Below, piece by piece: positions 1 through 13,579 of a stretch of DNA of 64,000 bases. Numbering within the stretch: position 1 is the first letter of the stretch; every line of letters starts with the position of its first letter. The notes beneath the pieces are model-generated. The model was not told where the DNA came from. It was given only the letters and a program-made list of their open reading frames with translations, and ran no database searches. Position numbers and translations under genes: made by a program. The stretch is from Cololabis saira (lineage: Eukaryota; Chordata; Actinopteri; Beloniformes; Belonidae): the NCBI RefSeq assembly GCF_033807715.1, contig NC_084592.1, forward strand, positions 25,140,001 through 25,204,000. Direction: 5' to 3'.

Positions 1-3000
1 ACACACATCTACGTTGTCACGGCAGCAGGTTCGTTATCTGTGTGCCGTGTTGTGCACATCTGGGGTTGAGAAAGCATTGACTCTCCCAGCCTGACATCCC
101 TTCATCCCACCTCTTACTTAAGACAGAAGGAAAGAAACAAGGCAACCTTCAGCAGGTTCATGCCTCCTTTCTTTCCCTCCCTCGTTCTTTCACCCTTCAT
201 TCATTGCTTTCTTCATATTTCCCGCAGGCCTTTTGTGCCTTTTGCTGAAACTCTGAAATAAAACAAGTTTCTTTGGCTCCACTCTGCTCTCCTCACGTCC
301 TCCCTGATAGCTTGAGCAGAAGTGCAGACTGGAGGGTAATGCATTATGATTCACGTCGATTCAGTCAGAATGGATGGAGACTAAAGCAGATCATACAGAG
401 CAGCAGACTATAGTCTCCGGGGTCCCACCCGTCCTGCGCACTGTAAAACTGTCAGGATGGCCTGAGAGTCTAATACCTGATTACAAACTGCACTACCCCT
501 CGCTCCAGGTTCACTTTCCTCTCATACAACGCAGATACAAAGCATATTAATCTCTCACTGTGGTAAACTTGAAGGCATTTCCGTTTGTTCTCTACATTTC
601 ATGTCAAAAACTTGCATTAAATTCAAATTTATGGTAGAATTGATTAATAGTAAATGTGGAAGAAGCTTTGCACTTTACCTATAGTTTCTGCAAATAATTA
701 GTTTGCAAAAGATAATGTTCCAATCAGTTTAACTTTGATGCAATGCCGCAGGCACTATAGGGAAAGACAAAACTAAATTAAAATTAAATATTAGGGGAAT
801 CCTCTATTTATCATATTAATGTATACCGTATTTTCTGGACTATAAGCAGCTACTTTTTTCATAGGTTTTCAACCATGCGGCTTATACAAAGGTGCGGCTA
901 TTCTGTGGATTTTTCTTCCACCGCTCGGGCGCTCTAACCGGAATTAGAATAAAAACTAAGACAAAATAAATGCAAAGAAGAATATGCTACTTCTTCTTTA
1001 GCAGATAGAAGTAGGTAGAAGCAGATTTCAAACAGATAAATAGATAAATAAATACCGGTTTTCTCTTGGTTCTGTCCCATTTTAATCAGCAAAGTATAAT
1101 AAAAGACATAAAAGACACTGTTAGGAAAGGATCTATTTAGGTACAAACATGTACATCATTTACAGTTCAAAATCATTATCTACATGTAGTAAGTATCTAA
1201 TCTAACAACATAAATATCTGCGGCTTGCATATCTTTTTTTTTTAAATAGAGTGGATGCGGCTTATATGCAGGTGCGGCTTATAGTCCAGAAAATACGGTA
1301 ATTCAAACCTTCATCTTCATCATTCCTATAAACTGAAATCAACAGATTCAGCTTGAATCAAGGTCTCCAAAACTCCTCACAGACAGTGGATGCATTAGAT
1401 TGTAGAGGGCTGCGCTGCAGTGAATTATTCATTTTTATTGGCACACTGTATAGCTTAGACAGGGTATATTTGCTTTATCCATCCTTCGATACATAGACTT
1501 AGTCTGGTTCCTCTGGATTCTGGATTTGACTTTGATTTCCAAGGGGGCAGTACCAGTGTACACATGAGAAACTGCTCCTGGATGTCCACATGTGATGTTG
1601 ACAGAGAGACGGCCAAACTGGCGTGCAGTGGGGCAGGAATGCTGCTGATTCACTGCTATTTTGCAAGAAAGACTTGTTCACAATTCTGCAGCTATCTTAA
1701 TTGTTTTCAATAATGGCTCCTCTTTTATGAGTCACTGCATAAAACCCCTCCCCGCCCAGTTTGGGTTGGTTTGGTGAGCTCTGTACTGGTGGGAATGACT
1801 GTGGATGGGAGGAGCAACACATCCATTTCAATTTAATAAGTCTCACCAGTAACAAAAAAAAAACTAAAAACTTTCAAACATTATTCTGAACATTGTAAAT
1901 AAAATGACAGTGTGGCAGGATGATCACATTTTTAAAGTTTGGACCCGACTTTTCAGAATACAAACAGGAAGTCCAACAAACAAGAGACCCATCTGGGACA
2001 ACCAAATAATTGCAGGCACATTTGGCCTGATCTAATTCACGATTTTAATCTAAGAAAATGTAAGAACAAGGAAGTTTAAACCGCAGTATAAACATTGTCG
2101 TCCAAGAGCATCAATGCAACATGCCACCCAACTGTGTGAGTTTTGTGAAGCCACAAAAGCCCTCAGAGAAATATACAACATACCTCTTCTTTCTCCATCC
2201 CAGCCTCAGCCCCCATCTGTCTTCATTAAACACGCCAAAGGCTCTTTGATCTTCTTGCCAATTGGTGATTGTGTGTTAAGAGACATAAAACACGCGCTGC
2301 ACTTTGCTTACTTGGGTCACTCTTTTAACATCAAAGTGGGATACCTAGCTCCACTCATAACAGGAAAGGAGTGAGTGTCCCTAATCAAGCCTTATTAGAC
2401 CGAGATCTTCTTTCTCAGCCTGACCACATGAAAAGGTGCCCGGGCCTGGCTCGGACTGGAAAAATGGAGCGGGGACACACGGGCACACTTTGGGTATGAA
2501 GGGGAGTTATAATTATCTGGCTGGAGTTCCTCCAGACACCGTTCCTCCACGTCCAGCCTTCGACAGCGCATCCAGAGCCGCTGTGGAATCTGACCGTACA
2601 AGTTGGAGAAAGAAAGAGAGCTGCACACCTCAGCTGTGACATCATCGCGCATGAACATACTCAGTATGAGTATGAGTATTATGGAGCATCACATACTTAG
2701 ATGCAATGCAGATATACTGACGGGTGCAGCCAAAAGCCTCTCGCATAGGCCGTCTTTGAAGTAACCAGACTGCCAAAAAAACTTATGAAGATATGCACAT
2801 GTGGACAAATCTCTCAGTTCAGATGGGGGGGTGGGGCCAACAGGCTTCTTCTCAGCAGCAAGGAATGCTCATGGGTCATTCTGTGCTTGAAGTAAAGTCT
2901 CTGTTTGGTTTCATGGTGTTTAATCAGGTCATCTTTCATGATGATCTTCAAATCACACTTTCCCGTAATTGGACTCCTGCTCTAAACCAGAGCAAGAATT

Positions 3001-3180
3001 ATACTGTACTGTTGTCTCAAGTTATGCTTGGTAAAGAGCTCTCGAGGGCAAAAACTGAGTCAGACACAGGTGAAACAACTACAGGCAGCCTTTAAGTAGA
3101 ACAAGCCTTTTTTTGTTTGTTTACCCTCACAGCAAGCAGCTGAAATGCTTTGTTTTAATGTCTATTTCTTTGATCCTTAG
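1..3180 (+). other. epha3: upstream epha3 intron sequence
   Basis: The first exon here starts with two bases of a split codon, so this stretch must be intron. I looked for the preceding juxtamembrane exon (Y-DPHTYEDP type) on the + strand and did not find it. The stretch contains a MITE (824-1300) and a GC-richer segment at 2400-2640 with no recognised coding content. Confidence 0.75.
824..1300. mobile_element. MITE with perfect 22-bp terminal inverted repeats
   Basis: The left end (824-845) and right end (1279-1300) are exact reverse complements, starting TACCGTATTTTCTGGAC. Subterminal GCGGCTTATA-type repeats appear on both sides (near 879-897 and 1258-1282). No transposase is present. Ends beginning with TA would fit a Tc1/mariner-type TA duplication, but class is uncertain. 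Perfect termini suggest recent activity. Confidence 0.88.
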
Positions 3181-3366
3181 GTGAATTTGGAGAGGTGTGC
3201 AGCGGCCGCCTGAAGCTGCCCAGCAAGAAGGAGATCTGTGTGGCCATCAAGACTCTAAAAGGAGGCTATACGGACAAGCAGAGGCGGGACTTCCTCGCTG
3301 AAGCGTCAATCATGGGACAGTTTGATCATCCCAACATCATCAGGCTGGAGGGAGTGGTGACACGCA
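3181..3366 (+). CDS. epha3: epha3 kinase exon 1 (N-lobe)
   Basis: The exon follows acceptor ccttag and ends at donor A|gtaag. Its first two bases complete a glycine codon from the missing upstream exon. It encodes [18 protein letters not shown], then [36 protein letters not shown] and EGVVTR. These are the second half of the glycine-rich ATP loop, the ATP-anchoring lysine of VAIK, and the helix-C glutamate in AEASIMGQ. The last base joins the next exon to make serine. LPSKKEI and NIIRLEG point to EphA3 within the EphA group. Reading through the donor would reach a stop in the intron at about 3465. Confidence 0.95.
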
Positions 3367-4297
3367 GTAAGACAATAGTGCCATTTTACTCAAAACAATT
3401 AAGAAAACACATCTGTGATTCAGGCATTGTGTTTATTGGGTTATTTTATTCATTGTTACTATGTTAAATGAAATTCTAATTTTGAAACCGATCCTGGATT
3501 TGCAATTGTCTTTGACAAATGGTTCCAAAGTAGTCGACACTTCTGTGAAAGAGCGAGGAGTTTTATTGAGTTGCCGTGGTGTAAATCTCTGAAGATCAAT
3601 GTACTCTGATCAAAGCCCATGTCCAAAGCGAGCATAAATCCATAAATCCATATCTCTGACTTGCACCCCTGTGGGCCTCTTTATAAGACTATCATTAGCA
3701 CAGAGACGGCCTATTTAAAAGGGAATGACTGCAGAAAAAGGGGAAATAATGAGTCTGAACTTTGTCTCAGAGAAACAGGCCTGGCCTCGGTCTCTCCCCG
3801 CGGCACTCGGCTTGTTAAGTAGTTCTGCTTCTTCGGTTATTCTAAAGAGCAGAATAAGATACCTGAAGAACCTCCACTCGTGTGGCTCTCTTTGAATTTT
3901 AATCTTATTTTTTGTACTTTTCTTCATCTTTCAAACTCATGCATTAAAGGAGCCCTTTAGATTTATATCGTAGGTACTCAAGGACGGGACTCCTTTTAGA
4001 AAGCAGTCTGCAAGACAGTCTCCGAAGAAGAAACATTTAAATGATGGTTCCTTCAAAAGAATTACCGGTAGTCTTTAGGGTACTTAGTATTTAACCTGAA
4101 AAAAACAACAACAACAAATAAACCACAAACCAAACTATTGCAAGGAAAGCACAATTGCTTGTATATTAACCTTTATAATCCCTCCAATTGCCTTTCGCCC
4201 TCCTGAAAGTAAATGAAATCACTGACACTGATTACCTCATGTATCACAAGCCAGCCTTCGTGTTAATGTCCAGCCACCAAGAAATGCTGCAGGAGTA

Positions 4298-4402
<105 letters not shown>

Positions 4403-4698
4403 GGCCTGTGGAGGGATGCCCTGAACACATGTGCAGAAGTTGGAGCGGCACAAGTGCAGGGCATAAGTTTTAGAGGGTCCATTTGATATGCTCCCCACAC
4501 GCAGGCGCACACCTACGCACACAAACACACACTGCTGAAGGGTGATTTATTAAGCTGCTCCTGTTAATTCTTAATAATCCTGAGACTTTCACACCCCATT
4601 TACCTTGCTGCTGCTTTTGGCTGATCTACGGGCTGCATATTTGCAGGAATACACACTCACTTAGTCACACGGGCTTTCCTTTTTCTCAAGCTCAGATG

Positions 4699-4742
4699 CA
4701 CACACACACACGTCCACATTTACACACACACACACACACACT
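4699..4742. repeat. interrupted (CA)n microsatellite
   Basis: Two CA runs separated by a short unique stretch (cgtccacatt). Confidence 0.9.
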
Positions 4743-5938
4743 CAGGCTCAGGATGGCAGAACAAAAGGGCTGGGGGCACCTTTATCTGTATTGCTAAAGT
4801 TGGAAATGAAGGCAGACAGGCGGGGTGTGTGTGTTCCTGTGTGCAAGTGTAAAAGCCATTCTCTGGTAAATGAAACAATCCATCGCACCCTTTTAGAGAT
4901 CGGTTGTGGGTTGGGATGGGGGTGGTGTGGGGATGAGGTGGGGGGTGGGGTGTTCCAAAGGAATCGTATTTGAATGATGAAATTGCTTTACTTTAATTGG
5001 GAATGAAAGTGTTGCAACTTTGTGAGAGAAGTCACACTTAAATCACATACTTAAATTAACACAGTTAAATAGTCAGAGTCAGAATGTGTGTGTGTTGGGG
5101 AAGAGGAGGGGGGGGGGGTGTAGGTGTTAAAAGGTGAGTGGTAGATAGAGATCAATCAGAAGTTAGTCTTGTGTGTTTTCCCTTCAGTGAGGCCCGTAAA
5201 ACTATTGCTTTTAAAAACCAATTTTGGCATTTGTAAAAAAGAAAAAGAAAACCTCTCCTAACTTTTTATAGGACAGATTTTGTTAAGCATTCCCATTGAT
5301 GGTTGGAAAAGAGATGTGGAGGACCTGAGGGATGCGGTGGAGGGAAAGAGCAGGCAGGCACATAAGAGGAAAGGTACAGTAGGTCAGGAGTGGAAAGGGG
5401 CAGGAGGCAAGTGGGCACATTAATCAGAATAAAAACAGGAAAAGCAGCACACAGCTGTTGGTGAATGAAACCATCTGGGACACAAGTCCACAATCTTACT
5501 CTTCAACAACGGGTGATTTAAAGTTTTCTTAAAGTTTTTTCCTTTTTTTTCCTTTCCTTGCAATAAAACGTGTTGGCCATCATCAGATCAGGTACAGATG
5601 ATAACAGGCGGCGAGGATTTACGATCAGGTCCTCCACAGATATAAAGATGTCACAGTCTGACAGCTGACCTGCTAGGACCTTAAAACTATGATACGGATC
5701 ATTGCGTTCTTCTATGTGTGTGTGTAACAGCCAGAAAAAGACTCAATTCAGTCTGATCCCTATCAGGGCTCTTGTATATTTGCTTTAAGTCCAGTCACAG
5801 CAATCCCAGTTGACTCCCTCTGACTTCATCCACTTCCTGGTATAAATCTGGAGCATGAGTCTTTTGGTTGTTTGCGAAGCATCATATATTATTATTTGTA
5901 AGTAATTTGCCAGTAACCTGAAATGTCGTCTTTTGCAG

Positions 5939-6000
5939 GTAAGCCCGTCATGATTGTCACAGAATACATGGAGAACGGATCCCTTGACAGCTTCTTAAGA
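5939..6000 (+). CDS. epha3: epha3 kinase exon 2 (hinge)
   Basis: A 62-bp exon with acceptor ttttgcag and donor gtaagt. Its first two bases complete the split serine, followed by KPVMIVTEYMENGSLDSFLR. This is the strand-5, hinge and helix-D region of the Eph kinase domain that lines the adenine pocket. The threonine in IVTEYMENG is the usual gatekeeper of Eph kinases. SLDSFLR matches EphA3 better than the ALDAFLR or SLDTFLK of other EphA members. The exon ends on a codon boundary. Confidence 0.95.
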
Positions 6001-6769
6001 GTAAGTAATTCGATAAACACATGCACCACTGGAGTCCAGAGTGAATTATAATGCCTTGTAGGGGTTCACATTTAAGACAGTTTGTGGGAGAAGTGCTGAC
6101 TACGAAGAAGCAAACATCTGGAAACATCTGTCTTCAATGCCTGGATTTCTTTTTTTTTTGTATTCTAACACACAGAACAAGCATGTTTCAAAACTAATAA
6201 CTTGAGTTGTTTCTGAAATGTAAAAAATTGGAGTAAGACAGTTAAAATCTGAGAGGAAACAAAGAATGGTGTTGAATATCCCAGTTATGTAAAGGTTAAA
6301 TCATCATTCCTGATTGTTTTATAGCATATGCGTCATCTTTCTAGAGACATCTCGTAAGATATTTAATTCCAGGGAGAAAAAAAAAGAAGTAGCGCCTTGA
6401 CTTTTATCCCTTTCTGCCATTGGACTGGTTTGTACAGCTGCATAATCAAAGTGGATGATTCTACAACTTTGCCTTTGATCTATGACACACTTATGGAGTC
6501 CTGTCTTGGATGAATGACAGTGTTCTGACATGTTTCCAGTGTTGCTCCATTAATAGAATCGACACTCATCCGAACTCAACACTGCACCTGATGTGGTTTG
6601 GCGGTGGAGCAGCTGGGCCAGACTCACAGCCACAGCGGTCCACATGTCCTCAATGTAGTAGTGGGTAGAAGCTCTGAGATAACAACATATTTGTAGGCAG
6701 CTGACATGGGAAACACAGAGGTGGCATCTGATGAATAGTAAAAAGTGAACTTTATTTTATCTGTATAAA

Positions 6770-6900
6770 ACAATGGACGAAGCATTGGGTTACGTGACCC
6801 ATTGGTTTCTTCATACGGGGCGCAGCCATGTTGCTCAAGAAGCCGATGGGAACACACCCACCACAAGTCAATCACAGTTAGCTTAGCTCCCATCTCCTAC
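6770..6900 (-). repeat. dispersed repeat, second copy of the 36.3-kb family
   Basis: The reverse complement aligns with 36330-36500. Shared blocks include GTGTTCCCA-CGGCTT, GAGCAACAT, GAAACCAA-GGGTCAC and CATTGTTT. The two copies are in opposite orientation. The 36-kb copy has a roughly 23-bp extra piece here absent. It reads as a mobile-element fragment of unassigned class. Confidence 0.7.
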
Positions 6901-8864
6901 AAACCCTGGCCCTAAGCGCGGTAGCATGATAAATACAGAGGACGAAGTGATGGTGGCTGTTGATTGCCAATCAATCATAGTAGAAATAAATGTAATTCTT
7001 TATAAAAAAATATTTTGTGGGTGGTGCAAAAAAATCCACCCCCCTCAGAATTGTCATGGGTGTGGAATCAAACGATTGGGACCAAAATTGTTTTTTGAAC
7101 CAGACTGTGAATATGTTTATTTATGCTCTAAAACTGGAAAGAACCATAGAAAAGTGAAGAATTGAGTTTGGAGGGGAAGAGGGAATTTTTTTGCAGGATG
7201 AATTCAAACCAATAATCCAGTTCGTGTCTCATATACATTTGTGGCCAAATGAACACAAATGAGATATAAAAACTTGACTTCATCATGTAAAAACACAGAT
7301 GAAGACACATCTTTGGTGAGCTGACGAATCAGAACTTGGGTGAAAAAAAGGAAAATAGTTGGACAAATGTATTGCCAATAAATTGTGGCAACAAAAGTAT
7401 TCAGGGATTAAACCATTTTCCACTTTCCTTTCATTGAGTTGGGCCTCTGCAATAATTTGATTAGGTTTAGGAATCAGAGGAACTTTGTTAGCATTAGGAA
7501 AATGTCATGTACAAAATGTCATTATTCAAAACAACTCTTTGCCAAATGTCTCTTTGACTCCCTGAGTTAACATTAGCAAGAGATTTGACATGACCACGTG
7601 GGGTTATTTACTTTTATAATTTAAATATTGGTTGAAAAATCTAATGTGTTTTTGTTTTTTTTAAGATAGTTTCATTAAATGATAGTGTTTTTTCAGTTGT
7701 ATCCTACTTTTTCTCCAGCCCAGAGTCATTTTAATTAGTGCCATACCTCTGCAGCTTAAAGAGAAATCACTCATTCGCTGAAATCAGCAAAAGCAAAACA
7801 GCTATGCTGCATTGCTGGCATGAAAACATGTGCACCAGTGTCTGATTTAGCCATTTCTCCACATGTCTCTGCTCTGTATCCAGACATGCCCAGCATGGTT
7901 ATAGCCGTTATTTCCTCACATTCTTTTTTTCATTTTCTTCACCGGACCTGTTCTTTATCACTGACTACTTGTCACACATATGAATACACACACATTCGCG
8001 TTTCACAGCTTACGCATCATAGCTTATGTCAGTGTCTTGAATTTCCTGAAGCTTTAAAGTGACTTACCCAGGTGGTCTGGCCAATAAAGGCTCCAGATGA
8101 ACTGGAAGAAGAAGTGGGTCTGATTGGCTTTCAAAGGAAAAAAGCTCATTTGTCTTAGAAAACTCACCTCAGACTCAGCTCGTAGATGACGTGGCTTTCG
8201 ACAAACACAGACTCAGTCACTGATAGTGAAGAGTAACGAATGATCACGGATAGAAAACAGACAAACTCTCTTCACTCACATGAAAAATGACCATAAACAT
8301 TGTAGATAGACACATAGGAGGAGGAAAAATCTCATTTTTAACCAAACCTTCTTGGATTTCTGCTGAAACCTGGTCTCCCTTTACTTTTGCTCCTCTCGTG
8401 CTTCCTCTGTTTATGTTTCTTTTCTAATCAAATATCAACAACAGATTGCTGAACATATAGACTTACATATAAGGACGTATCTGTTTGGATGATGTAAACA
8501 CTCCTGGCTGCCAGCATAAACAGAAATCCACAGTATCTCATTCACATGCTTAAAGGCAGCATCCTTTCAGATTGCAAAGCTTTTGAAATACAAATCCAGA
8601 AGATAATCCAGGTAAAATGTCAAGGATATCAAAAGCTTCAATGTAGGGTTTGTTTAGTTGTTTAAAAAAAAAAAAAAAAAAAAGAAGTTATCATTATCAA
8701 ACTTATTATCCGGGTGGCATTAACAGACAGTTAATATTATTGGTGAAGAATTCAGCCAACATACAAAGATATCCAGTTATTCAATAAGATTAAGGATCCT
8801 CAGTCTCTTGTCTATGTAGCATCACAAGCAGAACATTACACGTGGATGTCAATAACTATGCTAT

Positions 8865-8867
<3 letters not shown>

Positions 8868-8908
<41 letters not shown>

Positions 8909-8921
8909 CACACACACACAC
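8868..8921. repeat. (TA)n(CA)n compound microsatellite
   Basis: A TA run passing directly into a CA run. Confidence 0.95.
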
Positions 8922-9179
8922 TTGTTTGGGACTAGCATGCAGTACTTCGTGCTTTGGGTTTGGGATTTCACAGTTGAGCTGAAGAGGCTGTACAGAATGT
9001 CAAAGGTGCTTTCTAAAGGTTAATGAAAATGATGTGGATATTAATGAAGAAAGGTTTCATTTTATGCAAATTGCCTGAAAGGTCAGATTACTTCTGTGTT
9101 ATTTATAATAGGTGTTAAAAGGGTGGCATTCAGAGAGCAGGTCTTTTCATTGTTTGATCTGGTCTCTTTTTTACTTTAG

Positions 9180-11321
<2,142 letters not shown>

Positions 11322-11471
11322 GGCGGAAAGATCCCCATCCGGTGGACAGCTCCAGAAGCAATCGCCTATAGGAAGTTTACATCGGCCAGCGATGCTTGGA
11401 GCTATGGCATCGTGCTGTGGGAGGTGATGTCATATGGAGAACGACCTTACTGGGAGATGTCCAATCAAGAT
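11322..11471 (+). CDS. epha3: epha3 kinase exon 4 (P+1 loop, helix F)
   Basis: A 50-codon exon with acceptor atctcag and donor GAT|gtaagt. It encodes [20 protein letters not shown], then [19 protein letters not shown] and [11 protein letters not shown]. It holds the tyrosine-kinase P+1 signature PIRWTAPEA and the helix-F aspartate of SASD. Position +1 of the usual DVWSYG motif is alanine (GAT GCT TGG), an unusual but conservative change that leaves the structural Asp and Trp intact. [23 protein letters not shown] agrees with EphA3. Confidence 0.95.
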
Positions 11472-12339
11472 GTAAGTGCTGCCAGTTTGCCAGTCAAAGT
11501 TGTGCACCCACGTCACCCATGCAGTCCGGGAAGTTCACATTCAGAAGGGAAACTGACAGACTTTTATCCTCACATTTGCAGAACTGCACATTAGTTGTCA
11601 GAAACTGTAAAGAAAAACCTTATGATTTTTTAAATTTTATTTATTATTTTTTTTATCTTTCACTGAAATATAAAGATTTTTTTTTACTTGTATATTGGAA
11701 CACAAATACTTACTAGTACAAGATAAGGAGCTTTTAAATGCTGCATAATTACTATAATTATTGCATAATTCCAGTGCCTAAATCCTGTAATGGTTTGCAC
11801 AAACATTTTTTTTCCCTTTTTGAGCCAACAATACTACACTACGAGCACGTAAGAGTCTGTTTTGTTCAAAATATATATCCATATATGCTGTATTTATAAA
11901 GTACATATATATTAGTGTTCCAACAAACCAGATGCAAGTAGAGTAATTGATTTCTGTATTTTCGGAATCACAGTGGTATCAAGCTCTCACATATGACCAA
12001 AGATGTGTCACCCCAAGCTAGTTTAAGAACATCTGAAAAAGAACATCTTTGGTTCTGCATGGTTGGCTGTGGTGGATGAGCTTAAGACGATGATTCCAGA
12101 ATGATCGACTGCACTTGCCTCTGACCTTTTTGGCACATAAACACCATGGGCACGGTTCTGTCTTACCCCTTCTTCTGCATCTTGCTTTGTCTCAGCAACT
12201 CAAGTGCATATTTTGTAATGTCATAATCTTGTTCATATATTCTTATAGTTTTGTACCCTTGCAAATATCTATGTGCAATAAGCATTTAGCTCAGATATGC
12301 TGGTTGTACGTGACTGGCAATAAAGAAGTCCCAGTCTAA

Positions 12340-13018
12340 GGGTGCTTTCAGACCTGTGGCCTGTTTGTTTTGTTCCGATTCAGGGGCTAAATCGATACGG
12401 TTGTTTCGTTTTTCGTTTGTGGCGTTTGTGTTCACAAGGCAACCGTCTGTAGTGATTCAAAGCTGTTAACAAATGCCATGCATCGGGCCGCTCGGTGGCG
12501 CAGTGGGTTAAGCAGCGGCTCATATACTGAGGCTACAGTCCTCCTGCAGCGGTCGCAGGTTCGAATCCCAGCCTGCGCACCTTTGCTGCGTGTCATCCCC
12601 GATCTCTCTCTCTACCCCTTTCATATCTGCAGCTTGAATAAAGGGCCACTAGAGCCCAAAAAAAATCTTAAAAAAAAAAAAAAAAAACAAATGCCATGCA
12701 TGAACCAACTGTTCTCTCATTGGTCAGAAATGAACGCGGAAGGAGTTTCCTCTTCCGTACCCCGGGAAAAACAACAATGGTTATGAGTGAGTTGTGTCGG
12801 TTGCTGTGTCGATTATGTTCTCACTGCAAACGAACCGCTCCAGGTCTGGAATGGAAGCGAGCCGAGACCACCTCTCCTAGGCGATCTCGGCTCGCTTGTT
12901 TTGTGCCGCATCCGAGAGCGATTGCTGTGTTCACAAATACCAAACGAATCGATCTTAAGGGGGAAACGCTCCCTGTTTCGGAACAACTGCTCCAAACGGG
13001 ACATGTGTGAAAGCACCC
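12340..13018. mobile_element. Harbinger-like MITE interrupted by a SINE
   Basis: The ends are inverted copies beginning GGGTGCTTTCA (left 12340; right ends at 13018 as GAAAGCACCC). They are flanked by the same trinucleotide TAA (12337-12339 and 13019-13021), the 3-bp TWA-type target duplication of PIF/Harbinger elements. It contains no transposase frame. Removing the SINE and one target duplication leaves about 460 bp. The right half holds an internal 11-bp inverted repeat GCGAGCCGAGA (12857-12867 with 12885-12895). Class assignment rests on TSD and termini only. Confidence 0.7.
12484..12685 (+). mobile_element. tRNA-derived SINE with perfect 16-bp target duplication
   Basis: The tRNA-like head has a pol III A box TGGCGCAGTGG (12496-12506) and a canonical B box GGTTCGAATCC (12558-12568). 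A body ending in AATAAAGGGCCACTAGAGCC and a poly(A) tail follow. AACAAATGCCATGCAT occurs on both sides (12468-12483 and 12686-12701), marking LINE-mediated insertion into the surrounding MITE. Intact boxes, a clean tail and an unmutated duplication suggest a fairly recent insertion. Confidence 0.92.
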
Positions 13019-13385
13019 TAAGTCATATAGTCTTTCACATCCAGAAATCTCTTTGGTTGCCCCTCCTTTTCTCCTGACTGATAGCTCAGTCTGTATCATC
13101 TTCTACCAATATATTCTCTACCCCCCCCCTACGTAGATGCTTGCAATATAGATTTTTCTGTGCTGAGAAACTGAACTATTTGCACATTGCTCAGTCAGGA
13201 TTTGGACACAGATTTAATACCGCATTTTATCAAGTTTTAAGTTAAATATTTCGATTTTCTATGTAATTATGGGCCATTATACACAATGTCCAGACCAATC
13301 TTCTTCCATAGCATAACTATAGGTAAGCTGTTTCCGCTTGGACCTCATTTGTAACATCTCAAATATTGTCTGTTCCTACATTTAG

Positions 13386-13579
13386 GTAATAAAAGCTGTA
13401 GATGAGGGCTATCGCCTGCCTCCGCCCATGGACTGCCCTGCTACGCTCTACCAGCTGATGCTGGACTGCTGGCAGAAAGAGAGGAACAATCGTCCCAAGT
13501 TTGAACAGATTGTCAGCATCCTGGATAAACTCATCCGCAACCCCGGCAGCCTCAAAATCACAGCCAACACCACATCCAG
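13386..13579 (+). CDS. epha3: epha3 kinase exon 5 (C-lobe end)
   Basis: A 194-bp exon with acceptor tttag and donor AG|gtatca. It encodes [20 protein letters not shown], then [34 protein letters not shown] and [11 protein letters not shown]. It contains the CW(X)6RP motif ([10 protein letters not shown]) that closes the tyrosine kinase fold, then the linker to the SAM domain. The last codon is split (AG|G). [26 protein letters not shown] is close to EphA3 and distinguishes it from EphA4, A5 and A7. Confidence 0.96.

Larger units (their letters stand above)
6001..9179 (+). other. epha3: epha3 intron after kinase exon 2
   Basis: A 3.18-kb GT-AG intron. It contains a dispersed repeat copy (about 6770-6900, minus orientation), a poly(A) tract near 8664-8683 and a composite TA/CA microsatellite (8868-8921). 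No other gene was seen. Confidence 0.85.
11472..13385 (+). other. epha3: epha3 intron after kinase exon 4
   Basis: A 1.91-kb GT-AG intron, of which about a third is a Harbinger-like MITE (12340-13018) with a SINE inserted inside it. The rest is AT-rich sequence without recognisable features. Confidence 0.85.

Noticed and set aside
2395..2658. GC-richer open stretches before the first epha3 exon
   Set aside because: Considered as the juxtamembrane exon, but neither strand encodes the YVDPHTYEDP-type sequence or a phase-matched donor.
3195..3467. Kinase exon reading on into the intron as a short protein
   Set aside because: The frame continues past a good GTAAG donor only by chance; the next exon joins in phase at that donor.
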